A DNA stretch of 64,000 bases, from positions 310,001 through 374,000 of the forward strand of contig OZ245331.1 of the NCBI GenBank assembly GCA_965226155.1, in the 5' to 3' direction. Under the pieces are notes generated by a model, which was not told the origin of the DNA, made no database searches, and was given only the letters and a program-made list of their open reading frames with translations. Source of the stretch: G965226155 sp965226155 (lineage in GTDB: Bacteria; Pseudomonadota; Gammaproteobacteria; Eutrophobiales; Eutrophobiaceae). The position numbers were made by a program, and so were the translations under genes. This document shows, one piece after another, positions 36,197-45,665 of the stretch; the first letter of the stretch is position 1; every line of letters starts with the position of its first letter.

Positions 36197-37414
36197 TTGA
36201 AACGTGTCGTTATAACTGGACTGGGTATTAAATCCAGTATCGGAAACAACAAGCAAGATGTCATAAATTCACTTCAAGAAGCGAGTTCGGGGATAAAATT
36301 TTGTCCTGAATACCGTGACCTTGGTTTTCGATCACACGTGAATGGTCCGATCAACCTCGATCTTACTGCGCTGATAGAGAGGAAATTCAAACGCTTTATG
36401 GGTGATGCGTCAGCCTATGTTTATCTTGCTATGATCGATGCGATTGAAGACGCTGGTCTGGATGATGCACTTGTATCAAATGAGCGTACTGGCTTGATAG
36501 TCGGTAGCGGTGGCTCATCCACTGAGAATATGGTTCTCGCCTCAGATATCCTCAGGGAAAGGGGTGCGAAGAAGGTCAGCCCAACAATGGTTCCACGCGT
36601 CATGACCAGCACCTGTAGTGCCTGTCTGGCAGTCCCATTCAAGATTAAGGGTGTAAACTATTCAATCAGCTCTGCCTGCGCGACAAGTACCCATTGTATT
36701 GGAAATGCATTTGAAACAATCCAGCATGGTAAGCAAGACATTATCTTTGCAGGTGGTGGCGACGAATTGCATTGGTCAGGCACCTTATTGTTTGACAGTA
36801 TGGGAGCATTGTCATCCACATGTAATGATGATCCACAACATGCATCACGCCCATTCGACTCCGACAGAGATGGGTTTATTATATCCGGAGGCGGCGGCAT
36901 TCTCGTTTTGGAAGAACTGGAACACGCATTGAATCGTAGCGCACAAATTTATGCAGAGGTCGTCGGTTATGGTGCGACATCTGATGGCTATGATATGGTC
37001 AAGCCTTCAGGGGAAGGTGCAATAAGGTGTATGCAGAACGCATTAACAACAGTAGAAGGTAAAGTCGATTATATCAACGCCCATGCCACCAGTACACCAG
37101 CAGGAGATATGGGAGAGCTGACCGCAATTAAAGAAGTATTCAAGGACAACATACCAGCAATCAGCTCAACCAAAGCACTCACAGGCCATGGTCTAGGGGC
37201 GGCTGGTGCCAACGAGGCAATCTTTACACTTTTAATGATGCAACATAGTTTTCTATGTCAATCTGCAAATATTTCTAAATTAGACAACTTCGCAGAAGGC
37301 TTTCCGATTGTAAGAGAACGGCAGGATAATGTGCAGTTAAATACAGTAATGTCTAATAGCTTCGGTTTTGGTGGCACCAATGCTACATTGGTATTTCAGT
37401 CATACAATAAATAG
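36197..37414 (+). CDS. fabB: Beta-ketoacyl-ACP synthase I FabB (TTG start)
   Basis: FabB elongates the cis-3-decenoyl-ACP made by FabA. The start is TTG: KRVVITGLGIKSSIGNNKQDV begins at the second codon exactly as in E. coli, and no ATG is available in frame nearby. The catalytic triad is visible: Cys in SISSACATSTHCIGN, His in INAHATSTPAGD and His in KALTGHGLGAAG. The C-terminal NSFGFGGTNATLVF is typical. The length is 405 residues. Confidence 0.97.
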   Translation: MKRVVITGLGIKSSIGNNKQDVINSLQEASSGIKFCPEYRDLGFRSHVNGPINLDLTALIERKFKRFMGDASAYVYLAMIDAIEDAGLDDALVSNERTGLIVGSGGSSTENMVLASDILRERGAKKVSPTMVPRVMTSTCSACLAVPFKIKGVNYSISSACATSTHCIGNAFETIQHGKQDIIFAGGGDELHWSGTLLFDSMGALSSTCNDDPQHASRPFDSDRDGFIISGGGGILVLEELEHALNRSAQIYAEVVGYGATSDGYDMVKPSGEGAIRCMQNALTTVEGKVDYINAHATSTPAGDMGELTAIKEVFKDNIPAISSTKALTGHGLGAAGANEAIFTLLMMQHSFLCQSANISKLDNFAEGFPIVRERQDNVQLNTVMSNSFGFGGTNATLVFQSYNK

Positions 37415-37538
37415 TCCCCGGCCTACTATTGCTTTGGGAATTTATTTTCCCACTATTATTCATTACCAAATTTAGTAGTAATGCATAGGTAAGAGTAATT
37501 CTCATCTCCACGAAAAACAGCTAGAGAATTTAAAAATC

Positions 37539-39373
37539 TTGGAAATAAATATTCTTATCACGTTGGCTGGCATTGGTCTGTTAGGCATTGCCTGCCAATG
37601 GTTCGCATGGTGGGCCAGACTGCCAGCAATTCTATTTCTGTTGTTATCTGGAATCGTAATTGGTCCCGGTATAGGCCTATTCAACCCAGATGAGCTATTT
37701 GGTGACTTGTTATTTCCGATTGTTTCACTCTCAGTTGCGGTAATATTGTTTGAAGGAAGTCTGACATTACATATTGATGAAATTATTGGGTTGAAGTCTG
37801 TTGTCAGAAACCTGATTACAATTGGCGCGCTGATCACCCTAACTATTACCGCGTTAGCAACCCATTACCTAATTAACTTAGATTTTAATCTGGCCCTGTT
37901 ATTTGGTGCAGTTGTTGTTGTCACCGGTCCCACAGTCATCACCCCCATGCTCAGATCGGCAAGACCAAATGCTAATATTGCCAATGTCTTACGCTGGGAA
38001 GGTATCGTTATCGACCCTCTTGGTGCTTTGCTGGCGGTACTGGTATTCAACTTTATAATTTCAACACAGCTTGAAGGCGCCCTTACTAGTATTCTGATGT
38101 CTTTCGGAAAGATCATTCTAACCGGTTCTGTATTGGGATTTACCTGTGCCATTATCCTCGGTGCAATCCTCAGGAATCATCTAATCCCAGAATACCTCCG
38201 TAATTTTCTTGTATTGACACTTGTATTCGGTGTTTACGCCATTTCAGATTCTATTCAGCATGAATCTGGATTACTAGCAGTCACGATAATGGGCATGGTC
38301 TTGGCAAATATGAAAAATATTGATATTGAAGACATACTGGAGTTCAAAGAAAGTTTGAGTGTACTTCTTCGATCTGCCCTATTTATCATTCTGGCAGCAC
38401 GAGTGGATCTCCAGCAATTCCTAGTTCTAGGATGGACATCATTTCTGATCCTTGGGATAGTCATGTTTGTCGCTCGCCCTATCGCGGTATTTGCATCAAC
38501 AATTGGCTCGGACTTGACCGCAAATGAGCGAACTATGATTGCGTGGATTGGACCTAGGGGTATCGTTGCTGCAGCCGTTTCAGCGGTCTTCGCCATACGC
38601 TTGGAAGAAGCCGGTGTAGCTGGCGCTGATTTACTGGTCCCTTTGACATTTTTAATCATAATCGGGACGGTTGTTTTTCAAAGTGCCACCTCAAAACCAC
38701 TCGCAAAATGGCTTAAAGTTGCTGAACCCGATCCTAATGGCGTTTTGATTATCGGCGCCGGTAATGTTGCAGAGCAATTGGAAAATCCCTGAAAGAAAAT
38801 GACATCGAGGTCCTACTAACCGATAGCAATTGGGATAATATTAGCCTCGCAAGAATGGAAGGACTAAACACCTATTATGGCAACCCCATCTCTGAACATG
38901 CAGATAGGCATCTCGATCTTGTCGGGATAGGAAAAATGCTTGGCATGTCAGGACGGATCAACATGGACACCTTGGCAAGCTTTAAATTCAAAACGGAATT
39001 TGGGAGCAATAATATTTATGAACTCATCACGTCGCGTGAACAGGTAATATCTGACAAACACAGGATCGCTGATAGTCGACGTGGCCATCAATTGTTCGGA
39101 GAGGACATCACCTATGGTTTAATCGCAAGCTGGATCAGAAGCGGTGCAGAAATTCGAAGCACCCAGCTAGGTGAAGAGTTTAGTTTCAATGATTTGCTGT
39201 CAAAAAATGAGGACACATGTGTTCCTTTGTTCGCATTCAGTCCTAAGTCCCGACTACACTGTTTCACCACTGCAAAAAAGCTAAACCCCGAAACAGGTTG
39301 GACAGTCATCAGTTTGTTTCTACCGGAAGGCATGACATACAAACATAAACCGGAAGAACTTAAGCAGGATTAA
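37539..39373 (+). pseudogene. CPA1-type cation/proton antiporter with TrkA-N tail, frameshifted
   Basis: The first part (to 38792) is a sodium/potassium-proton antiporter of the NhaP type with about 12 membrane segments, starting at TTG 37539. It ends abruptly in the Rossmann motif of a TrkA-N/RCK domain (GVLIIGAGNVAE), running into TGA. Deleting-frame analysis shows that reading continues as AIGKSLKENDIEVLLTDSNW in another frame, then through the domain to the stop at 39373. The break is explained by loss of one base near 38773, where GTTGCAGA-GCAATTGG would be expected as GCAGAAGCA. Either a real single-base deletion or a sequence error would look the same. Membrane part and nucleotide-binding part would otherwise form one regulated transporter. 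Confidence 0.75.
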
Positions 39374-39568
39374 ATCACCTACCATGTAATCTGATTTTTT
39401 CATCAAGTCTGTCAGAATATTCATTATTATTCAAATGGTTATGATTATATAATTAACTGATTTATCAGCTAATTAATCCTCAGATTTATATCGGCTATCT
39501 GTCAACGAAAGCCTACTCAATGCGTCATGCTATATATAGCCTATTATGATTCTGAGAGACTGAAAATC

Positions 39569-40981
39569 GTGAGCATTGCACCTGAAACTGTCATCGTAGC
39601 AAACCGATTCGGGTTGGGAGCAAAGCCGGGCGACCTGCAACAAATTGGTAATAATCCTAGAGAGTGGTGGTTGACTCAGATTGAGCAACCCCAACCATTA
39701 TCAAAATCCACTGGAGAAGTGCCAGACAGTAAAACGGCCTTATCACTGTTTTTTGACTTCCGTAATACCAACCGCAATATGGCTAGAAATGGCTCTAATA
39801 ATGTAGAGATTAACCCTAATGAAGTCATGAAATTAGGTCAACAACTGAGACTTCTCTATCTTAAGCATGTCAGTGCTAGAGCCATACAGGCGATCAGAAC
39901 TGAAACCCACTTTTATGAAAGGCTAGTACATTTCTGGTCCAACCATTTTGCCGTGTCAGTCAAGTCTCCACAAATGTTAGGTATCGTAGGTGCTTTTGAA
40001 TTCGAGGCCATTAGACCGAATATAACGGGCAACTTCTATGATCTATTGCTTGCGGTAGAAAAACATCCCGCGATGCTTACCTTTCTGGATAACCAGTTCT
40101 CCATTGGTGCAAATTCAACTCTAGCGAAGCAAGCTAAGCGCGGCAGAAGGAGAAATCGAAAATTTGATATAAACGAAAATCTAGCCAGGGAAATTTTGGA
40201 ACTACATACCATGGGTGTAAGCAGTGGCTACACACAGGAAGATGTTACTACTTTCGCAAAAGCGATCAGCGGCTGGACCTACAATGGCGTCTTACCAGGA
40301 ATAATGAATACGGGTCCTGTCGGTGAATTCAAGTTCAATCCCATAATGCATGAACCCGGATCAAAGACAGTTCTTGATAAAAAATACTCACAATCTGGTA
40401 TCAAACAGGGTGAAGCGGTGTTAAAAGATCTTTCTCTACATTCTGCTACTGCTAGGCATCTCGCAACAAAGCTCGCTCGCCACTTTATTGCCGACGATCC
40501 GCCTGAGTCAGCGATTAATAGAATCAGCAAAGCCTATCTCGACAGCAATGGTCACCTTCCAATAGTTTACAACGCTTTAGTAAATTCCAATGAGGCATGG
40601 CAGGACCTATTTCCGAAATTTAAAACCCCTGAAGACTTTATCTTTTCAACATACCGCGCCATCAATATTATCCCAAAGCAACCTCAGCAACTGATTCAAC
40701 CACTTACCCTGCTTGGTCAACAACCATTCCAGTCTGGTTCGCCAGCAGGTTGTCCGAATACTCCAAAAGAGTGGTCTGCAGGTGAAGCATTGTTCAAACG
40801 AATTGAGTTATCTACGATTGTGGCAAACAGAATTGGTAATCGTATCGAACCAAACCAACTCGCCAATGAGATACTCGGGCCTTTACTCGGCGATCACACA
40901 CTTACCGCTATCACCCGAGCCGAAAGTGCATCACAGGGATTGGCATTGCTGTTAGCTAGCCTTGAATTTCAAAGGAGGTAA
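39569..40981 (+). CDS. DUF1800 family protein
   Basis: DUF1800 proteins start with the segment seen here, SIAPETVIVANRFGLGAKPGD, so I chose the GTG at 39569 over the ATG at 39527. Other family stretches include LVHFWSNHFAVS, NENLAREILELHTMGV, GYTQEDV and FAKAISGW. It has about 470 residues and no obvious signal peptide. The molecular function is unknown. It is almost always next to a DUF1501 gene, as here: its stop codon overlaps the ribosome-binding site of the next gene. Confidence 0.85.
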   Translation: MSIAPETVIVANRFGLGAKPGDLQQIGNNPREWWLTQIEQPQPLSKSTGEVPDSKTALSLFFDFRNTNRNMARNGSNNVEINPNEVMKLGQQLRLLYLKHVSARAIQAIRTETHFYERLVHFWSNHFAVSVKSPQMLGIVGAFEFEAIRPNITGNFYDLLLAVEKHPAMLTFLDNQFSIGANSTLAKQAKRGRRRNRKFDINENLAREILELHTMGVSSGYTQEDVTTFAKAISGWTYNGVLPGIMNTGPVGEFKFNPIMHEPGSKTVLDKKYSQSGIKQGEAVLKDLSLHSATARHLATKLARHFIADDPPESAINRISKAYLDSNGHLPIVYNALVNSNEAWQDLFPKFKTPEDFIFSTYRAINIIPKQPQQLIQPLTLLGQQPFQSGSPAGCPNTPKEWSAGEALFKRIELSTIVANRIGNRIEPNQLANEILGPLLGDHTLTAITRAESASQGLALLLASLEFQRR

Positions 40982-40986
40982 CAAAC

Positions 40987-42201
40987 GTGATCAATCGAAG
41001 ACGATTTTTGCAAACAGGGCTGACTGGGGCAATGCTAGCAAACCCGATTAGTCGTTTTGCATGGGCAGATACTGCTGATGATGCACGCTTGATTATAGTG
41101 ATATTGCGAGGAGGTATGGATGGACTCGCTTCAGTCCCCCCATATAGTGACCCGTCATATTCAAAATTACGTGGCAACCTTACTATAGAAGCACCAAGAT
41201 CAACTCAAGGGATGTTTGACCTGGATGGATTTTTTGGTTTACACCCTCGGCTTAAACACCTTTATTCAATGTATGAAGGAGGCGAACTCATTGTTACCCA
41301 TGGGGTAGCGACACCTTACCGCGAACGATCTCATTTCGATGGTCAGAAGTTGCTTGAAAATGGCACAAATCATCCATTAGGGGCAAAAGATGGTTGGTTA
41401 AATCGCGCAATTCCTTCAATCAGTCAAGCTAAATTAAATAGAAGTGAATACGCTATGGCATTAGCGCAAAGCATCCCGTTAATTCTTTATGGAGAACAGC
41501 CAGTCGGCTCATGGTCCCCTTCCCCACTCCCGGAAGTTAACGAAGATTTGATTACACGGATTGCGGAAATGTACTCAGATGATGAATTTTTTTTATCACG
41601 GCTAAATTCAGCAATCACAACAAGAGAATTTGCTGATGATATTGCAGGCAACATTATGGTTGGTACAGGCGGACGCGGTAGGAATGCCCAATTCACACCT
41701 ATTATGAAGGCCGCAGGTAGATTCCTATCCAGCACAGATGGGCCACGTGTTGCAGTGATAGACTCAAATGGTTGGGATACCCATGCTAATCAGGGGGCAA
41801 TTAACGGCCAGTTGGCTAACCGTCTAACAGGCTTGGATGAAGGAGTTGCTGCTCTAAAAAAAGAATTAGGACCGGTTTGGAGTAAGACTATAATTACAAT
41901 AGTAACCGAATTTGGACGAACGGTTGCCGTCAATGGCACAGGTGGCACAGACCATGGTACAGCAGGTGTTTCATTCATAGCAGGTGGTGCGGTAAACGGT
42001 GGCAAGATCCTGGCGGACTGGCGTGGTTTGTCTAAATCAGCGCTTTATGAAAACAGGGATTTATTTCCAACCATGGATATGCGTAGTATTTTCAAATCCA
42101 TTCTGCACGATCACTTACAGGTCTCAACCGCAATGCTGAACACATCCATATTCCCTCAGAGTGACAACGCTGTTTACATTCCTGACCTAATACGAGGCTA
42201 A
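40987..42201 (+). CDS. DUF1501 family protein, Tat-exported
   Basis: The N-terminus NRRRFLQTGLTGAML is a twin-arginine signal followed by a hydrophobic core and cleavage near AWADT, so the folded protein is exported. DUF1501 belongs to the alkaline-phosphatase/sulfatase-like superfamily; visible blocks include IVILRGGMDGL, THGVATPYRERSHFDGQ and DHGTAG, with potential metal-binding Asp and His. The start is GTG, with a very strong AAAGGAGGTAA site overlapping the end of DUF1800. The precise role is unknown. A long hairpin terminator follows. Confidence 0.85.
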   Translation: MINRRRFLQTGLTGAMLANPISRFAWADTADDARLIIVILRGGMDGLASVPPYSDPSYSKLRGNLTIEAPRSTQGMFDLDGFFGLHPRLKHLYSMYEGGELIVTHGVATPYRERSHFDGQKLLENGTNHPLGAKDGWLNRAIPSISQAKLNRSEYAMALAQSIPLILYGEQPVGSWSPSPLPEVNEDLITRIAEMYSDDEFFLSRLNSAITTREFADDIAGNIMVGTGGRGRNAQFTPIMKAAGRFLSSTDGPRVAVIDSNGWDTHANQGAINGQLANRLTGLDEGVAALKKELGPVWSKTIITIVTEFGRTVAVNGTGGTDHGTAGVSFIAGGAVNGGKILADWRGLSKSALYENRDLFPTMDMRSIFKSILHDHLQVSTAMLNTSIFPQSDNAVYIPDLIRG

Positions 42202-42315
42202 TAGAAACCCCCCAGATTTGGAACCTATCACTTCAATATGTGAGCTAAATCACAGTAACTTAAAAGGATATGCCTATACTTTAGACATACTACATTACCT
42301 CCCTAATGTGTATAA

Positions 42316-42379
42316 AAGCTCGGGTTACTTATACCCTCACCTCCCCCTAATTATAAGTTTCCCGGGCTTGAATTTTTTT
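42316..42379. terminator. Long-stem bidirectional terminator, DUF1501 / methyltransferase
   Basis: Two 18-base arms (42316-42333 and 42352-42369) pair with one G-U and two mismatches: AAGCTCGGG with CCCGGGCTT and ACTTATA with TATAAGT. They surround an 18-base C-rich loop. The plus strand continues GAATTTTTTT, a good intrinsic terminator for DUF1501. The minus strand leaves AGCTTTTATA, a weaker U-run that can also serve the convergent methyltransferase gene, whose stop codon touches the T-tract. Confidence 0.75.
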
Positions 42380-42974
42380 AAGACTGTTTCTCCCAACAAA
42401 GTATCCGGTTATTTGCTGGCATCTCGTAATCTTTGACTAATTCAAGATTTGATCCAGTTGCAAGATCCGCTAGATCCTCAAAATTACGTATACCGCCATG
42501 TGGATCCCGATCTTTCAACCAATAGTCAAACTGTTCATTACTTTCACTGGTATAGCTATTATTGTAATTGAACGGTCCATATAATAAAAATAATCCTTTT
42601 AGCGGGAGTGCGCTACCTACACCAGCAAACAAATACCCGACTTCATCCCAGTGCATGATGTGCGCGGAATTAGCTGAAAATATAGTATCAATATTCAGCA
42701 TCGGCCAAACAGCCTGCTTTACATCAAGAATAGCGGGTGGTCTGGTATTAGGTAATCCCGCATCATTCAGCCATAATTTAATTGCATCGTGGTTTTGTTT
42801 CATATCGCTGGTATACCAAATTAAATGTGGCAGTTTTTCCGCAAAATAAACTGCATGCTGGCCGGTTCCACTACCAATTTCTAAAACGGCCTTCTGATTA
42901 GATAGCAATGGCATAAGGACAGCAAGGATAGGCTCACGGTTTTTATTGCAAGCTTCTGAATGAGGTTTATCCAT
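42378..42974 (-). CDS. DUF938 SAM-dependent methyltransferase-like protein
   Basis: A class I methyltransferase fold with motif I VLEIGSGTGQHAVYFA at about residues 29-44 and an acidic residue after the second strand (TSDMK). The N-terminal ACNKNREPILAVL and NSAHIMHW blocks identify DUF938 (about 200 residues). The substrate is unknown. It has no close partner: it converges with DUF1501 and lies about 63 bases after arfB. Confidence 0.85.
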   Translation of the reverse strand: MDKPHSEACNKNREPILAVLMPLLSNQKAVLEIGSGTGQHAVYFAEKLPHLIWYTSDMKQNHDAIKLWLNDAGLPNTRPPAILDVKQAVWPMLNIDTIFSANSAHIMHWDEVGYLFAGVGSALPLKGLFLLYGPFNYNNSYTSESNEQFDYWLKDRDPHGGIRNFEDLADLATGSNLELVKDYEMPANNRILCWEKQS

Positions 42975-43037
42975 AAATTATAAAATGGCTAAATCAGTTC
43001 ATTTTTAATATAAGTATTTTTCATTCTCGGTAATATC

Positions 43038-43460
43038 TCAGTCTTCAATTTTAATATTTTTACCACGTAGCACCTTCAATTTACCGTGTCTGGTCTTGCT
43101 ATCTAATTGTTTTTTCTTGGAGGCTTTTGTGGGTCTGCTCTTCTTGCGTGTTTTCCTTATCTGAGTTGCCTTCTTAATTAATATCGCAAGACGTTCTAGC
43201 GCGTCATCTCGATTTTTGTCTTGGGTTCGGTATCGCTGCGCCTTAATAACGATAATACCATCTTGAGTTATCCTAGCGTCGTTAAGCTGCATAAGTTTTT
43301 CTTTACAGTTTAACGGCAACGAAGATGCTTCAATATCAAATCGCAAATGAATTGCAGTTGATACTTTGTTAACGTTCTGGCCACCGGGACCTTGTGAACG
43401 AGTCGCATGTAATTCTATTTCATGAATCGGCATTCGTAGTTTTTTTGTAACTATTAGCAT
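43038..43460 (-). CDS. arfB: Alternative ribosome-rescue factor ArfB (peptidyl-tRNA hydrolase)
   Basis: ArfB (YaeJ) hydrolyses peptidyl-tRNA on ribosomes stalled at mRNA ends. The release-factor GGQ motif is in SQGPGGQNVNKVSTAIHLRFD. A Lys/Arg-rich C-terminal tail (about residues 100-140) inserts in the empty mRNA channel in the family. The length of 140 residues equals E. coli ArfB. It is a backup to tmRNA. Confidence 0.93.
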   Translation of the reverse strand: MLIVTKKLRMPIHEIELHATRSQGPGGQNVNKVSTAIHLRFDIEASSLPLNCKEKLMQLNDARITQDGIIVIKAQRYRTQDKNRDDALERLAILIKKATQIRKTRKKSRPTKASKKKQLDSKTRHGKLKVLRGKNIKIED

Positions 43461-43503
43461 GTCGAATTAGACAGATAGACCATATATGTTAAGAACTCTA
43501 AAA

Positions 43504-43529
43504 ACTTATAATACTCAATTATTATAAGT
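43504..43529 (-). terminator. AT-rich hairpin, possible weak terminator
   Basis: ACTTATAAT and ATTATAAGT form a perfect 9-bp stem around an 8-base loop; on the minus strand it is followed by TTTTAGAG. It lies in the roughly 220-base gap between the lipoprotein gene and arfB. An all-AT stem makes it weak. A second small CCGTTT/AAACGG hairpin occurs in the same gap. Confidence 0.3.
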
Positions 43530-43682
43530 GAAAAAACGAGTTAATCGTACAAGTGGCGACGGAAGTTAATGCAGAGGGAATTCCGTTTTAGTAAACGGGG
43601 CAGCTGAATTTAATTAAGGATTAACTGCAACAATTATAGACATATCAATTTTAGAAATTCCTAATAATTCGCGGGTTGTTAG

Positions 43683-44054
43683 TTAATCATTATAGGCAAT
43701 ACTCATCTCACCTGGCCTAATTGCACCCGGTCTAATTGGCTCAATCATATTCGGTTTTTTCATTTTATTAACCAACGTAGACCATAGTGACCGGTTTGTT
43801 TCGTCATTAATATGTATACACATGGGTTTCATCGTTAAAAGACGTAATAATGAACAGTCTTTTTTAGTTATGGTGGAGATTGCGTGATCAGATGGCCCCT
43901 TACTGGTTGTTAGATAACTGACACCTGAAGCTAACATTGATGCCTGCGACAATATCGGAGGAATAGCCGCACATCCACTCCCCAAAAGAATTGCGAACGC
44001 AAGCAACACTACTCTAAAACACAACATGTTGTATCGCGGCTGATCACACTTCAT
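43683..44054 (-). CDS. Small putative lipoprotein, function unknown
   Basis: This 123-residue protein has a hydrophobic N-terminal segment ending in the lipobox LGSGC (Cys near residue 28), followed by AAIPPIL. This predicts lipid attachment and, without Asp at +2, probable outer-membrane location. A GGGGGAGG ribosome-binding site precedes the ATG at 44054; a second ATG nine codons later would also give a good signal peptide. I do not recognise the mature part, which contains CSLLRLLTMKPMC with two Cys and a repeated PGAIRPGEM-like tail. Confidence 0.6.
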   Translation of the reverse strand: MKCDQPRYNMLCFRVVLLAFAILLGSGCAAIPPILSQASMLASGVSYLTTSKGPSDHAISTITKKDCSLLRLLTMKPMCIHINDETNRSLWSTLVNKMKKPNMIEPIRPGAIRPGEMSIAYND

Positions 44055-44253
44055 ATATATATGGCCTCCCCCCGGAGTAGTGACTATCTTTGCCTAGTCA
44101 TGTGCTATAACACTACCATATGTTGCGAAAGATACCTCATAAAAAACTTTAAATAGTTTCTAAAGAACACTCTAAATATTATCATAAATACCTTGTTTGA
44201 ACGTTGCTGTAGTTAACCTATAACCATAAAGCACATTATCGAGAGTTCACTCA

Positions 44254-44916
44254 ATGTCATATTTGCCTTGTGTCGAAGTGGAACCTATGACAACTGCTGA
44301 TGCCTCCATTATTTGGCTGCACGGTTTAGGTGCCAATGGTCATGATTTTGAACCCATTATCCCTGAACTAAATCTTCCAAACAGGGCTGCTGTCCGGTTC
44401 GTGTTTCCGCACGCGCCATCAATTCCCGTTACTATAAATGATGGAATGTTTATGCCTGCCTGGTACGATATATTATCTATGGATATGGATCGTAATGTGG
44501 ATACTGCTCAGATATTAAAATCCACTGATGCGATTCGCGCCCTGATTGACAGGGAAATAGAAAGAGATGTAGATAGTAAACGTATTTTAATTGTGGGTTT
44601 TTCTCAAGGCGGTGCTGTGGGTTATCAAGTTGCACTGACCTGCCCCTTTCCACTCGGCGGCATGCTAGCACTATCCACCTATATAGCATCAACAGAAATT
44701 ATTAAACCGCATCAAGCAAATCAAAATTTACCACTAATGATTTGTCATGGAACTGCCGATCCAGTCGTGCCGGAATATTTGGGTCAACTTGCAGTTAAAT
44801 CATTGGAAGAAATGGGATACACACCAGAATACATTACTTATCCGATACAACATCAAGTCAGCATAGATGAAATATCAGATATCAGTAGATGGATCCGAAA
44901 AGTATTGCAGTTATAA
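44254..44916 (+). CDS. Phospholipase/carboxylesterase family alpha/beta hydrolase
   Basis: This 220-residue serine hydrolase resembles bacterial carboxylesterase II / acyl-protein thioesterases. WLHGLGANGHDF is the oxyanion loop, GFSQGGAVG carries the nucleophile Ser (about 115), HGTADPVVP the catalytic Asp, and IQHQVSIDEI the His. It has no signal peptide, so it is cytoplasmic. It is a single gene, divergent from the lipoprotein gene across a 200-base promoter region. Confidence 0.87.
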   Translation: MSYLPCVEVEPMTTADASIIWLHGLGANGHDFEPIIPELNLPNRAAVRFVFPHAPSIPVTINDGMFMPAWYDILSMDMDRNVDTAQILKSTDAIRALIDREIERDVDSKRILIVGFSQGGAVGYQVALTCPFPLGGMLALSTYIASTEIIKPHQANQNLPLMICHGTADPVVPEYLGQLAVKSLEEMGYTPEYITYPIQHQVSIDEISDISRWIRKVLQL

Positions 44917-45037
44917 GAACCTTGTTACGAAGACTAGAGCAAGACCTACATTGTGTATCGATTCAGTAATCTGGTTGGGGCTGGTACTTCTGCATCATGG
45001 TCTTACTAAAATAATTCGAACGCTGTGAACTTACTAC

Positions 45038-45511
45038 TTAGAGGTAGGCGATGAGTCGCCCCGTGATGACTGCTAGTGTCCAAAATAACAGTGAACTTCC
45101 AGCAAGCACTAATCCTGTCATTGGTACAACCCCAGCAGCATCCCAGTTCGCCGAGTTCTGCTTCAAGATTTTCTGTGTGTAGGCTAGATTCACACAACCG
45201 ATGATAATGAACGCGATTTTAAGCAGAAATGGAACACTGGTGACATAGAAACTTGCCTGAGTCGTGAAGATAGATAGTCCGGAGAAAATGTTGAGCACGA
45301 TACCGCACCAGGCAACAACAAGAAACTTGGCCAGTGAAGCACAGGGAATCGTCCGGTAAAGTCCTAGTAGACGCAGATCGAGCGCAAACACTATCCCGAC
45401 AATGCTCGCTAATCCTATCGCGTGCAATGTAATCATGATCTGAAAACCATAAATTGAGGCCGCGACCCAGTCCGCATAGCCTGTTGATTCCAGCCAGATT
45501 AGAAACCCCAT
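45038..45511 (-). CDS. Four-helix integral membrane protein (DUF6644-like)
   Basis: The 157-residue protein has four predicted membrane segments (about 22-47, 63-85, 92-112, 128-155). I do not know its function. Its sequence parallels the C-terminal half of the upstream membrane protein (45666-46607): HAIGLASIVGIV versus HFIGMALLFGVV, GIVLNIFSGLSIF versus GLLINIITGMAFL, and LLFWTLAVITGRLIAYL versus LLFWSGVLIFGRLLPYL. It is the last gene of a three-gene operon. A GGAGC site precedes the ATG. Confidence 0.7.
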   Translation of the reverse strand: MGFLIWLESTGYADWVAASIYGFQIMITLHAIGLASIVGIVFALDLRLLGLYRTIPCASLAKFLVVAWCGIVLNIFSGLSIFTTQASFYVTSVPFLLKIAFIIIGCVNLAYTQKILKQNSANWDAAGVVPMTGLVLAGSSLLFWTLAVITGRLIAYL

Positions 45512-45544
45512 AATTGCTCCGTTACCCTATATTAAGAAATACTA

Positions 45545-45658
45545 TTAGTTGTTTTCTTGCTCGTGATGCTCTGTATTCCTATCTATCAAATAACTGACAA
45601 CGAATACTATAGCAAGGGTGATAAACACAACGGCTGCGACTGATAGGAATGTCATCAT
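45545..45658 (-). CDS. 37-residue single-pass membrane protein
   Basis: This small ORF translates to MMTFLSVAAVVFITLAIVF followed by VVSYLIDRNTEHHEQENN: one membrane helix (about residues 4-24) with a short charged C-terminal tail. GGAGGGG lies about 10 bases upstream of the first ATG, inside the end of the upstream membrane-protein gene. The spacing (7 bases after that gene, 33 before the next) fits an operon member. Composition and the strong ribosome-binding site argue for a real gene, probably a small subunit of whatever the flanking proteins form. Confidence 0.65.
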   Translation of the reverse strand: MMTFLSVAAVVFITLAIVFVVSYLIDRNTEHHEQENN

Positions 45659-45665
45659 AAGATTA

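Noticed and set aside
38770..38792. TGA ending the antiporter frame as another selenocysteine codon
   Set aside because: The homologous sequence resumes in a different frame, not after the TGA, and the residue is not a catalytic Cys position. A one-base deletion explains it.
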